Shown here: positions 1 through 7,568 of the stretch, piece by piece
Numbering within the stretch: position 1 is the stretch's first letter
How the letters are laid out: the number at the start of each line of letters is the position of its first letter
NCBI RefSeq assembly: GCF_013410345.1
Contig: NZ_JACCFJ010000001.1
Span: 2,455,001 to 2,519,000 of the forward strand
Source: Saccharopolyspora hordei
GTDB taxonomy: Bacteria; Actinomycetota; Actinomycetes; Mycobacteriales; Pseudonocardiaceae
Reading direction: 5' to 3'
DNA length: 64,000 bases
Program-made: the position numbers and the translations under genes
The notes under the pieces: model-generated
What the model was told of the DNA's origin: nothing
What the model saw: only the letters and a program-made list of their open reading frames with translations
The model's database searches: none

Positions 1-301
1 GGTCGTCCACCCTGGACACCTCGCCGCCGCGGTGCACGTGGTAGCCCGGCAGGTCGGTGCGGAGGTCGGCGCCGGGTGCGGCGCGGAGCCGGTCCGCCAC
101 GCCCGGCTCGGTCATCTCCAGCAGCGGCAGCGGTCGCGGGTTCAGCCGGCAGAACTCGGCGAACTCGTCCGCCGCCTCGCGCGGGAGCACGGCCAGGTTG
201 GCCTGGACGTGCCCGGTGCACAACCCGGTGGTGACCCGCCGCCAACCGCCCCGGCGGATGACCTCCCGGGCGACCGCGGGCGGGGTGTCCGCGGTGATCA
301 T
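1..301 (-). CDS. D-glutamate cyclase-family protein (UPF0317/DUF1445), partial
   Basis: Read leftwards from an ATG at 301, the frame stays open to the window edge (about 100 residues; the rest is outside). Seen: TGHVQANLAVLP, EFCRLNPRPLPLLEM and DLRTDLPGYHVHRGGE, which match the N-terminal half of the YcsI/UPF0317 family. Known: bacterial members are called putative hydro-lyases, and the vertebrate protein DGLUCY, which carries this domain, is a D-glutamate cyclase making 5-oxo-D-proline. The ATG overlaps the stop of the upstream transporter as ATGA, so the two are probably translationally coupled. Inference: it acts with the transporter and the nearby hyuAB pair on D-glutamate or an oxoproline. 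Confidence 0.83.
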   Translation of the reverse strand, partial: MITADTPPAVAREVIRRGGWRRVTTGLCTGHVQANLAVLPREAADEFAEFCRLNPRPLPLLEMTEPGVADRLRAAPGADLRTDLPGYHVHRGGEVSRVDD

Positions 302-1656
302 GCCGGCTCCGCCGTGCTCAGGTCGACGTCACGGGTCTCCGGGCCGCGCAGCGCGCCGATCGCAGCGAGCGCCCCGCCGAGGACGATGAGCACGATCGGC
401 GTGTACTCGTAGGGCATGAGGTTCGCCAGACCGATCATGTAGAAGGCGTAGAACCCGGGCACGATCACCGCGAGGCTGTAGCCGATCCCGTAGCCCGACG
501 CGCGCACCCCGGTGGCGAACCGCTCGATGATGTAGGTCGAGACGATGCCCCACGGCGACACCGTGAGCACCAGGGCGAGCGTCGCCCACACCATCGTCGG
601 CAGCACGCTGCCGCCGTCGGCGGCCGCGGCGGTCGCCGAGCGGACCATCGCGGCGAACACGAGCGGCACCAGCACGACCGTCCACACCCCGGACAGCACC
701 AGCATCCGCCGTCGCCCGAAGCGCTGGCCGAGCTGCGCCATCACCAGGTACCCGGCGGCGACGAACACGTTGGCCACCAGCAGCCCGGTGTTCACCGCCG
801 AGCTGGGCAGGCCGATCACCGCCGACAGCAGCGCCGGGGTGGCCGAGAGGGTGGCCTGCACGGTGAACCACATGCCGGTCATCATGAGCAGCACCTGCAG
901 CAGCTTGCGCCGGTGCTCGCCGGTGAGCAGCTGCCGCAGCGGGGACGTGCGCTGCGCGGAGGTGCGCTGGACCTGCTTGAACGCCGCCGACTCCTCGACC
1001 TGGCGGAAGTAGAGCAGGAACCACGCCGACAGCCCGGCGCCGACGAAGAACGGGATGCGCCAGCCCCACTGCACGTACGCGCTGTCGAGGTCGCCGGCCG
1101 GCGCGAACTGGAAGGTCAGCGCGACGACGAGGGAGATCGCGATGTAGCCCAGCGGGTAGGCCGCCGCGATGAGCCCGCCGACCAGCCCGCGCAGGTGCCG
1201 GGGGCTGGCCTCCATGGCCAGCGGGTTCGCGCTGGAGTACTCGCCGCCCATGAAGACCCCGCCGACGAAGCGCAGCAGCAGCACCAGGACGATCGCCAGC
1301 CAGCCGATGGTGGCGTAGCCGGGCAGCAGGGCCATGAGCAGCGTGCACGTCCCGGCCCCGCCCACGGCGACCAGGGTGGCCCGGCGGCGGCCGGCGACGT
1401 CGGCGATGCGGCCGAAGACGATGGCGCCGAGCGGGCGGCCGATCAGGGTGAGCGCGAGGGTGACGTAGGAGAGCGTGGCGGCGACGGCCGGTGCGGTGTG
1501 CGGCGGCTGGAAGTAGGCGATCGCGGGGGTCAGGGCGACGATCGGCAGGTAGATGTCGAAGTAGTCGACGAAGAAGCCGAAGCACGCGCCCTTCACCGCG
1601 CGCCTCGCGGGTGGGCTCAACCGTTGTCTGCTGGGGTCGAGGGACGTGGTGGCCAT
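298..1656 (-). CDS. MFS transporter, metabolite:H+ symporter (MHS) type
   Basis: The 452-residue protein has about 12 predicted hydrophobic segments. The opening FGFFVDYFDIYLPIVALTPA and the loop 2-3 motif GRPLGAIVFGRIADVAGRRR are typical of the MHS branch of the major facilitator superfamily, which imports small organic acids such as shikimate, 2-oxoglutarate or proline/betaine. The ATG at 1656 is preceded by AAGGAG at good spacing. It overlaps the downstream cyclase-family gene by four bases. A GATCGTCCGACGATC palindrome about 140 bp upstream matches two at the divergent hyuA promoter, so it is likely under the GntR regulator next door. The substrate cannot be read from sequence; the context suggests an amino-acid-derived acid such as oxoproline or D-glutamate. 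Confidence 0.88.
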   Translation of the reverse strand: MATTSLDPSRQRLSPPARRAVKGACFGFFVDYFDIYLPIVALTPAIAYFQPPHTAPAVAATLSYVTLALTLIGRPLGAIVFGRIADVAGRRRATLVAVGGAGTCTLLMALLPGYATIGWLAIVLVLLLRFVGGVFMGGEYSSANPLAMEASPRHLRGLVGGLIAAAYPLGYIAISLVVALTFQFAPAGDLDSAYVQWGWRIPFFVGAGLSAWFLLYFRQVEESAAFKQVQRTSAQRTSPLRQLLTGEHRRKLLQVLLMMTGMWFTVQATLSATPALLSAVIGLPSSAVNTGLLVANVFVAAGYLVMAQLGQRFGRRRMLVLSGVWTVVLVPLVFAAMVRSATAAAADGGSVLPTMVWATLALVLTVSPWGIVSTYIIERFATGVRASGYGIGYSLAVIVPGFYAFYMIGLANLMPYEYTPIVLIVLGGALAAIGALRGPETRDVDLSTAEPA

Positions 1657-1794
1657 GGGACTGCTCCTTGGCTCGGTGAGCGAGGTGCGCAGCTCGTGCC
1701 GGTGCCGACCTTCGTCGGCGCGCGGCGGGCAGCCGGACGACCGGTGCCGCCGCGGAGGCAGCGCGGCCGTGGGTGGTGCTGGCCGACTCTAGGA

Positions 1795-1809
1795 GATCGT
1801 CCGACGATC
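1795..1809. promoter_or_regulatory. Palindromic operator, likely for the GntR regulator (site 1)
   Basis: GATCGTCCGACGATC is a 15-bp inverted repeat with 7-bp arms around one central base. It lies upstream of the minus-strand transporter. The same arms occur twice between gntR and hyuA (2784-2798, 2807-2821). Inference: the GntR repressor binds all three and links the transporter operon to hyuAB. Confidence 0.72.
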
Positions 1810-1898
1810 GACAACACCCACGCCGGGATCCGGATCGGGTTCGTCGGTCGAGGACGTGCCCGAGCACAGGTCCGACACGCCGGTGCGTGTCTCGTCCT

Positions 1899-1948
1899 GA
1901 CGCGATTCCCGCGGAGATCAGACGTCCGGTCCCCGTGGGAGTCGCGTC
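1899..1948. repeat. Long extragenic hairpin, copy A
   Basis: The arm GACGCGATTCCCGCGG pairs with CCCCGTGGGAGTCGCGTC with only G-U wobbles, giving a stem of about 16 bp that can extend further around the loop core GACGTCC. It lies about 125 bp past the gntR stop and could end gntR transcription, but has no T tract. A related element lies at 7461-7504 (shared GACGCGAT and ACGTCCGGT). The rest of the 417-bp gap 1657-2073 shows only the operator at 1795 and presumed promoter sequence. Confidence 0.5.
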
Positions 1949-2073
1949 CACCGGTGACCGCGGGGGTGTCGCTCGAGCGGCGGGCACGGCGGGGTGGGAG
2001 GTCCCGGGATCGCGGAGGCGTCGGCTCGGCGGAGGCGGTCGGCCGGGGCGGGGGACCAGCCGACCTCCGGGGG

Positions 2074-2715
2074 TCAGTCGACGAAGTGGTCCTGGAGGGC
2101 CTTCTCCGCGTCGACCAGGTAGTCGTCCAGCATCTCCGCCGCAGCCTCGATGTCGCCCCTGCCGAGGGTCTCGGCGATCTCGGCGTTGCGCTTGAGGAAG
2201 GCCGCGTGGAACACCTGGGTGTCCCGCATGTGCGCGTAGGCGAGCCGGAACTCGGCGAGCACGTCGCTGACCAGCGCGTTGAGCCGCGGGCTCCCGGCGA
2301 GCGCGACGAGCGCCTCGTGGAAGCGGATGCTCGCCGCCGCCACGGCGTCCCAGTCCCCCCGCTCCGCGACCTCCCGCCCGTCCTTGACCGCGGCGGCGAC
2401 CCGCCGCAGGCCGGCCGGGTCCAGGCTGCGGATGTGCCGCAGCGCGGCGCACTCGACGACGCGGCGGACCTCGTAGAGGTCGGCGACGTCCTGCCGGGAG
2501 AGCTGGCGGACGAACACCCCGCGGCTGAGCTCGTGGACCAGCAGGCGTTCCCGGATCAGCAGCCGGAAGGCCTCCCGCAGCGTGCTCCGGGAGACCCCGT
2601 GCTCCTGCTTGACCCGCTCCTCGGACAGCCGCATGCCGGGCACGAGCGCGCCCGCGGCGATCTGGGCGCGCAGCGCGTCGGCCACCCGGCTGGCGGCACC
2701 GCTGGAGTCGGTCAC
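2074..2715 (-). CDS. GntR-family transcriptional regulator with FCD domain
   Basis: The 213-residue protein begins with GTG at 2715, preceded by GAGAGGG. Residues 1-75 form the winged helix (VADALRAQIAAGALVPGMRLSEERV, then HGVSRSTLREAFRLLIRERLL). Residues 85-210 form an all-helical FCD ligand domain with regularly placed Arg, His and Asp residues (for example RFHEALVALAGSPRLN), typical of the FadR subfamily, which senses carboxylate metabolites. It lies between the divergent transporter and hyuAB transcripts, and three matching palindromes lie at their promoters. Two of these are between its own start and hyuA, so self-regulation is likely. Inference: it represses the locus until the substrate or an intermediate binds. 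Confidence 0.9.
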   Translation of the reverse strand: MTDSSGAASRVADALRAQIAAGALVPGMRLSEERVKQEHGVSRSTLREAFRLLIRERLLVHELSRGVFVRQLSRQDVADLYEVRRVVECAALRHIRSLDPAGLRRVAAAVKDGREVAERGDWDAVAAASIRFHEALVALAGSPRLNALVSDVLAEFRLAYAHMRDTQVFHAAFLKRNAEIAETLGRGDIEAAAEMLDDYLVDAEKALQDHFVD

Positions 2716-2781
2716 GTGGGTCCCTCTCGCTGTCCTCGCGCACGGCGCGTCCTCGCCGCTCAGCTTACCCGGTCGGCGCCG

Positions 2782-2823
2782 CGGATCGTCCGACGATCCG
2801 TTGCCAGATCGTCAGACGATCCG
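2782..2823. promoter_or_regulatory. Double palindromic operator between gntR and hyuA
   Basis: Two copies of GATCGTCNGACGATC lie at 2784-2798 and 2807-2821, with centres 23 bp apart (about two helical turns), suggesting cooperative binding on one DNA face. The first extends to a 19-bp palindrome. They lie 40-77 bp before the hyuA start and 67-106 bp before the divergent gntR start, so bound protein would cover both promoters. Confidence 0.75.
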
Positions 2824-2860
2824 TACGCTCTGGCGCTGCGCGTCGAAGCGGAGGATTCCC

Positions 2861-4957
2861 ATGGCAGACCCACGTCCGCTGCGGGTCGGGGTGGACATCG
2901 GTGGCACGTTCACCGACCTGGCCGTCCTCGACGACCGCGGGATCGTCGCCGTCGGCAAGACCCTGACCACCCACCGCGAACCGGCGGCCGCGGTGGAGCA
3001 GGTGCTGCGGCAGACCCTCGAGGAGCACCGGCTCGACCCCGCCGCCATCACCACCGTCGTGCACGGCACCACGCTGGTGACCAACGCCCTGATCGAGCGC
3101 CGCGGCGCACGCACCGCGCTGCTGACCACCGAGGGCTTCCGCGACGTGGTCGAGATGGGCCGCGAGCACCGCTACGAGCTCTACGACCTGGGACTGGAGC
3201 TGCCCCGGCCGCTGGTGCCCCGGCACCTGCGCTTCGGGGTGCGGGAGCGGCTGCGGGCCGACGGCACGGTGCTGACCCCGCTGGACGTCGACACCGTGCG
3301 GCGGCTGGGCGTCGAGCTCGCCGCGGCCGGGGTGACGGCGGTGGCCGTGTGCTTCCTGCACAGCCACACCAACGGCGAGCACGAACGGCGGGCGCGGGAG
3401 GTCCTCGACGAGGTCGCCCCGGAGCTGCGGGTGGCGCTGTCCTGCGAGGTCAACCCGGAGATCCGCGAGTACGAGCGGACCTCCACCACCCTCGCCAACG
3501 TCTACGTCCAGCAGCTGGTCGAGACCTACCTCGCCGACCTGCGGGAGCGGCTGCGCCGCTGCGGGGTGCGCACCGACCCGCTGATCATGCTGTCCCACGG
3601 TGGCGTCGCCGCGCTGGAGACGGCCCGGCGGTTCCCGATCCGGATGCTGGAGTCCGGCCCCGCGGGCGGCGCGCTGGGCGCCGTCGCCTTCGGCCGCGCC
3701 GCCGGGCGGCCCGACCAGCTCGCTTTCGACATGGGCGGCACCACCGCCAAGCTCTGCGTCGTCGAGCGCCACCGCCCGCTGGTCACCCACACCTTCGAGG
3801 TGGACCGGGTGTACCGGCTGCGCGCCGGCTCGGGCCTGCCGGTGCGCGCCCCGGTCATCGACATGATCGAGATCGGCACCGGCGGTGGGTCGATCGCCCG
3901 GGTGGACCCGCTCGGGCTCATCACCGTCGGCCCGGACTCGGCGGGCTCGGAGCCGGGCCCGGTCTGCTACGGCCGCGGCGGCACCCGGTGCACCGTGACC
4001 GACGCCGACGTCGTGCTCGGCTACCTCGACCCGGCGCGGTTCCTCGGCGGGGAGATGGACCTGGACGCGGCCGCAGCGGAGGCCGCGGTCAAGGAGCAGA
4101 TCGCCGAGCCGCTGGGCGTGTCCGTGGCGGAAGCGGCGTGGGGCGTGCACACCACGGCGAACGAGAACATGGCCAACGCGGCCCGGGTGCACGCCGTCGA
4201 GCGGGGCCAGGACCCCGGGCGCCTGCCGGTCTTCGTCTCCGGCGGCAACGGACCGCTGCACGGTCCCGGCGTGGCGCGGGCGCTGGGCGCTCCGGCGGTG
4301 GTCGCGCCCCCGGCGGCGGGGGTGCTCAGTGCGCTCGGTTTCCTGTCCGCGCCGATGTCGATCGACATCGTCCGGTCGCGGCACGCGCTGCTGAGCGAGC
4401 TCGACGTGGACGCGGCCGCCGCGCTGTTCGCCGAGATGGCCCGGGAGGGCACCGACGTCCTGGTGGCCTCCGGTGTGTCCGACGTGGACGTGACCTGTGA
4501 GCGGACGCTGGAGATGCGCTACGTCGGGCAGGGCGGTGAGATCGAGGTGCCGGTGCCGCCGCCGGACGGGCCGGGCTGGCGGGACGCGGTGCTCGCCGCG
4601 TTCCGGGACCAGTACGCGCAGCGCTTCGGCACCGTGGCGCCGAGCGGCGTCGAACCGGAACTGCTCACCTGGCGCGTCACCGCCAGCGGCCCGCGACCCC
4701 GCGCCCACCTCGGCTTCGAGTCCACATCGGACGGGAGCGGTGCGTTGCTCGGTCACCGCGACGCCTACTTCGCGCCCGACGGGTACCGGTCGACGGCGGT
4801 CTACGACCGCTACCGGCTGGCCCCCGGGACCGTGCTCGAGGGACCGGCGCTGGTGGAGGAGCGGGAAGCCACCCTGCTCGTGCCGCCGGGCGCCCGGTGC
4901 TCGGTCGAGGCCGACAGCAGCATCGTCGTCGACTTCACCGCAGGAGGGCCCCGATGA
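2861..4957 (+). CDS. hyuA: Hydantoinase/oxoprolinase subunit A (HyuA)
   Basis: The 698-residue ATP-dependent amidohydrolase subunit starts at ATG 2861, preceded by GGAGGA. Its N-terminal part opens with VGVDIGGTFTDLAVLDD, the nucleotide-binding actin-like fold, followed by GTTLVTNALIERRGARTALLTT. The central domain carries MLESGPAGGALGA, FDMGGTTAKLCVV and IEIGTGGGSIARVD, and the C-terminal part has NENMANAARVHAVERG. Length and motifs match the A subunit of N-methylhydantoinase, 5-oxoprolinase or acetone-carboxylase-like enzymes. The stop overlaps hyuB as ATGA, so the two are one enzyme. Inference: the nearby D-glutamate cyclase homologue favours a 5-oxoproline-type substrate, but hydantoin cannot be excluded. 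Confidence 0.93.
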   Translation: MADPRPLRVGVDIGGTFTDLAVLDDRGIVAVGKTLTTHREPAAAVEQVLRQTLEEHRLDPAAITTVVHGTTLVTNALIERRGARTALLTTEGFRDVVEMGREHRYELYDLGLELPRPLVPRHLRFGVRERLRADGTVLTPLDVDTVRRLGVELAAAGVTAVAVCFLHSHTNGEHERRAREVLDEVAPELRVALSCEVNPEIREYERTSTTLANVYVQQLVETYLADLRERLRRCGVRTDPLIMLSHGGVAALETARRFPIRMLESGPAGGALGAVAFGRAAGRPDQLAFDMGGTTAKLCVVERHRPLVTHTFEVDRVYRLRAGSGLPVRAPVIDMIEIGTGGGSIARVDPLGLITVGPDSAGSEPGPVCYGRGGTRCTVTDADVVLGYLDPARFLGGEMDLDAAAAEAAVKEQIAEPLGVSVAEAAWGVHTTANENMANAARVHAVERGQDPGRLPVFVSGGNGPLHGPGVARALGAPAVVAPPAAGVLSALGFLSAPMSIDIVRSRHALLSELDVDAAAALFAEMAREGTDVLVASGVSDVDVTCERTLEMRYVGQGGEIEVPVPPPDGPGWRDAVLAAFRDQYAQRFGTVAPSGVEPELLTWRVTASGPRPRAHLGFESTSDGSGALLGHRDAYFAPDGYRSTAVYDRYRLAPGTVLEGPALVEEREATLLVPPGARCSVEADSSIVVDFTAGGPR

Positions 4958-6687
4958 GCCGACGCGTCGACCCGGTGGTCGTCGGACTGGTCGCGAACCG
5001 GCTGCACTCGCTGCTCGACGAGCAGCAGGCCGCGCTGGTCGGCACGGCCTTCAGCCCGGTGGTGCGCGAGTCGATGGACCTGGCGTGCGCGGTGTTCGAC
5101 TCCGCCGGCGAGATGATCGGGCAGTCCAGCGGCGGCACCCCCGGGCACATCAACGCCATGGCGACCGGGATGCGGCACATCGTCGCCGCGCACCCGCCGG
5201 AGACCCTGGCCGACGGCGACGTGCTCATCACCAACGACCCGTGGATGACCTCCGGGCAGGTCAACGACATCACGGTGGCCACCCCGGCGTTCCGCGACGG
5301 GCGGGTGGTCGCGTGGTTCGCCAGCTGCTGCCACTCGCCCGACATCGGTGGACGCATCCTGTCCGCGGCCGCGGCGGAGGTCTTCGAGGAGGGGCTGCGG
5401 CTGCCGATCCTCAAGCTGCGCACCGCGGACGGGCCCGACGAGACGCTGGAGCGGTTGATCCGGGCCAACGTCCGCACGCCCGACGAGACGATGGGCGACA
5501 TCTACGCCCAGGTGGCCGCCAACCAGGTCGGCATCCGCAGTCTCAACCGGGTGCTGGACGAGTTCGGGCTGGACGGCGTGGACGAGGTGGCGGCCGAGAT
5601 CATGCACCGCTCGGAGCAGGCGTTGCGCGCCGCGCTGCGGGCCGTCCCGGACGGCCGCTACCAGGCGAGCGCGGACTCCGACGGCTTCGACGGCGAACCG
5701 ATCCACCTGGAGGTGACCGTCGACGTCACCGGCGACACCGTCCACATCGACTACTCCGGGTCCTCACCGCAGTCGCGGCACGGCATCAACGTCGTGCTCA
5801 ACTACACGCACGCCTACACCTCGTTCGCGATCAAGGCGGCGCTGGCCCCGGAGGTGCCGCACAACGCCGGGTCGTTCCGCCCCGTGGCGGTGACCGCGCC
5901 GCGCGGCTCGGTGCTCAACTGCGTCGAACCGGCTCCCGTGGCGTCCCGGCACCTCATCGGGCACTTCCTGCCCAGCCTGCTGTTCGAGGCGCTGCGCCCG
6001 GCGGTGTCCGGCGGGCTGCCCGCGATGAGCGCCGACGCGCTGTGGATGACGGTGTGGCGGGGTGGCGGGATCGACGAGCCGCGCCCGTTCACCCTCACCG
6101 TCTTCGGCGCGGGCGGGACCGGGGCGCGCCCGGACAAGGACGGGCTGAACACCACCGGGTTCCCCACCGGCGTGCGCGCTGCGCCGACGGAGGTGCTGGA
6201 GACGCTGACCCCGCTGGTGCAGCGGCGCCGCGAGCTGCGGCCGGACTCCGGCGGTGCGGGGCGGTTCCGCGGCGGGCTGGGGCAGGTGGTGGAGATCACC
6301 CGGCACGGCGGTCACGAGTGGACGGTCAACGCCAACATCGACCGGGTCGACTTCCCCGCGCGCGGCGCGGGAGCGGGCGCGGCGGGTGCGCCCGGGTCGT
6401 TCACCGACCTGCGCACGGGGCGGGACCTGCCGCGCAAGCAGCTGGTCCGGCTCGACCCGGACGCCGTGGTGCAGCTGCGGTTCCCGGGCGGCGGCGGTCA
6501 CGGCGACCCCCTCGCGCGGCCGGTCGAGCGGGTGCTCGACGACGTGGTCAACGGCTACGTCAGCATCGCGGCCGCGCGCGAGCAGTACGGTGTGGACGTC
6601 GAGTACACCGGGGACCCCGACGCGCTCGTGCGGCCACCGGAGTCCTACCGCGTGCGCTCGGCCACGCCGCGCCGATCCGGTGGGTGA
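4954..6687 (+). CDS. hyuB: Hydantoinase/oxoprolinase subunit B (HyuB)
   Basis: The 577-residue partner of HyuA begins at ATG 4954, four bases before the hyuA frame ends. Motifs of the hydantoinase B family include SGGTPGHINAMATGMRHIV, ITNDPWMTSGQVNDITV, HIDYSGSSPQSRHGIN, GGAGRFRGGLGQVVEI and, near the end, FPGGGGHGDPLARPVERVL. The B subunit forms the oligomer with HyuA in ATP-driven cleavage of cyclic amides. Overlapping genes and a shared operator region indicate one transcript. There is no signal peptide, so the enzyme is cytoplasmic. Confidence 0.92.
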   Translation: MSRRVDPVVVGLVANRLHSLLDEQQAALVGTAFSPVVRESMDLACAVFDSAGEMIGQSSGGTPGHINAMATGMRHIVAAHPPETLADGDVLITNDPWMTSGQVNDITVATPAFRDGRVVAWFASCCHSPDIGGRILSAAAAEVFEEGLRLPILKLRTADGPDETLERLIRANVRTPDETMGDIYAQVAANQVGIRSLNRVLDEFGLDGVDEVAAEIMHRSEQALRAALRAVPDGRYQASADSDGFDGEPIHLEVTVDVTGDTVHIDYSGSSPQSRHGINVVLNYTHAYTSFAIKAALAPEVPHNAGSFRPVAVTAPRGSVLNCVEPAPVASRHLIGHFLPSLLFEALRPAVSGGLPAMSADALWMTVWRGGGIDEPRPFTLTVFGAGGTGARPDKDGLNTTGFPTGVRAAPTEVLETLTPLVQRRRELRPDSGGAGRFRGGLGQVVEITRHGGHEWTVNANIDRVDFPARGAGAGAAGAPGSFTDLRTGRDLPRKQLVRLDPDAVVQLRFPGGGGHGDPLARPVERVLDDVVNGYVSIAAAREQYGVDVEYTGDPDALVRPPESYRVRSATPRRSGG

Positions 6688-6762
6688 CCGGAGTTCGACG
6701 CAACCTCCTCGCGCCCCAGGCGTCTCCTGGTCGGAAAGACGGTGCGAGGAAGGGTTCAAGCG

Positions 6763-7413
6763 ATGGTTCGGGCGAAGGTTCTCGCGGTGGCGGCAGCAGC
6801 GCTGGCGGTCGGGCTGACCGCGTGCAGCCCCGGCGGGTCGGGTGGACCGGCCGCGGGGGAGGACGCCCGGCAGCCCGTGGTCGGTGACGACGCCGGGAAC
6901 AACGCGGTGGTGCCGTCGGCGGCCCCGGACGAGGGGTCGACCGCGCCGCAGCAGGACGGCCAGGCGGTGGGTGACCCGTTGTGCGGGGCGAGCGACCTGA
7001 CGCTCGCGTTCGGCGAGGCCGACAGCGCCGCGGGCAGCACCTACCAGCCGCTCATCTTCACCAACGTGAGCCCGCACAACTGCGTCCTGCACGGGTTCCC
7101 CGGGGTGTCCTACGTCGGCGGGGAGGACGGCCACCAGATCGGCGAGGCCGCGTTCCGCGACGGCAAGAAGGGCGAGGAGATCAACCTCGCGTCCGGCGAC
7201 AAGGCCTCGGCGATCATCAAGTTCGCCCGGGTGGAGAACTTCGACCCGGCCCAGTGCCAGGCGGAACCGGCCAAGGGCTTGCGGGTCTACCCGCCGCAGG
7301 AGACCGCGTCGCTGTTCATCCCGTTCGACCAGGAGCGCAACGGCTGCGCCGGCGAGGGCGTCCCGAGCCACCAGCTCACCGTGCAGACCATCCAACCCGG
7401 CGTCGCCGGCTGA
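6763..7413 (+). CDS. DUF4232 domain lipoprotein
   Basis: The 216-residue protein opens with MVRAKVLAVAAAALAVGLTAC, a lipoprotein signal with lipobox LTAC, and is therefore anchored outside the membrane. A disordered Gly/Ala/Asp linker follows to about residue 65. The remainder is a DUF4232 beta-sandwich: CGASDLTLAFG, then FTNVSPHNCVLHGFPGVSYV, and a C-terminal conserved Cys. ATG 6763 is chosen because GAGGAAGGG precedes it and the signal peptide starts there; an earlier in-frame start at 6742 would add unneeded residues. It stands alone, and hairpins at 7461-7543 probably end its transcript. Function is unknown. Confidence 0.87.
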   Translation: MVRAKVLAVAAAALAVGLTACSPGGSGGPAAGEDARQPVVGDDAGNNAVVPSAAPDEGSTAPQQDGQAVGDPLCGASDLTLAFGEADSAAGSTYQPLIFTNVSPHNCVLHGFPGVSYVGGEDGHQIGEAAFRDGKKGEEINLASGDKASAIIKFARVENFDPAQCQAEPAKGLRVYPPQETASLFIPFDQERNGCAGEGVPSHQLTVQTIQPGVAG

Positions 7414-7460
7414 CCCGGGGGGACCGGCCCCCGAGCGGACGCGCCGCCGTCCGCGGTGAC

Positions 7461-7504
7461 GCGATCTCGACGGGAACCGCACGTCCGGTTTCCCTCGGAG
7501 TAGC
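7461..7504. repeat. Extragenic hairpin, copy B, downstream of DUF4232 gene
   Basis: GGGAACC...GGTTTCCC around CACGTC forms the top of an imperfect long hairpin that begins with GACGCGATCTCG. It shares GACGCGAT and ACGTCCGGT, in the same order and similar spacing, with the hairpin at 1899-1948. It probably belongs to a dispersed hairpin family and may serve as a terminator here. Confidence 0.4.
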
Positions 7505-7521
7505 GGGGAAGTACGAGGGTC

Positions 7522-7543
7522 GGCGGGAGGTGCCCTTCCCGCC
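7522..7543. terminator. Hairpin between convergent genes
   Basis: GGCGGGA (7522-7528) and TCCCGCC (7537-7543) enclose GGTGCCCT. It lies between the convergent DUF4232 gene and the araC/glxA-type gene, where a bidirectional terminator is expected. There is no T tract. GGGAGGTGCCCTT also occurs in the terminator stems at 14862 and, in part, at 49969. Confidence 0.5.
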
Positions 7544-7568
7544 ACCCACGTTCGGGGACAGAGCCGGG

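Noticed and set aside
329-4756. Very long open frames on the strand opposite the transporter, gntR and hyuA (up to about 1200 codons)
   Set aside because: High GC keeps antisense frames open; their translations are Arg/Gly/Pro/His-rich with no domain, while the opposite strand shows clear families and ribosome binding sites. The same applies to antisense frames over hyuB, pyr, priA, ggt and the island.
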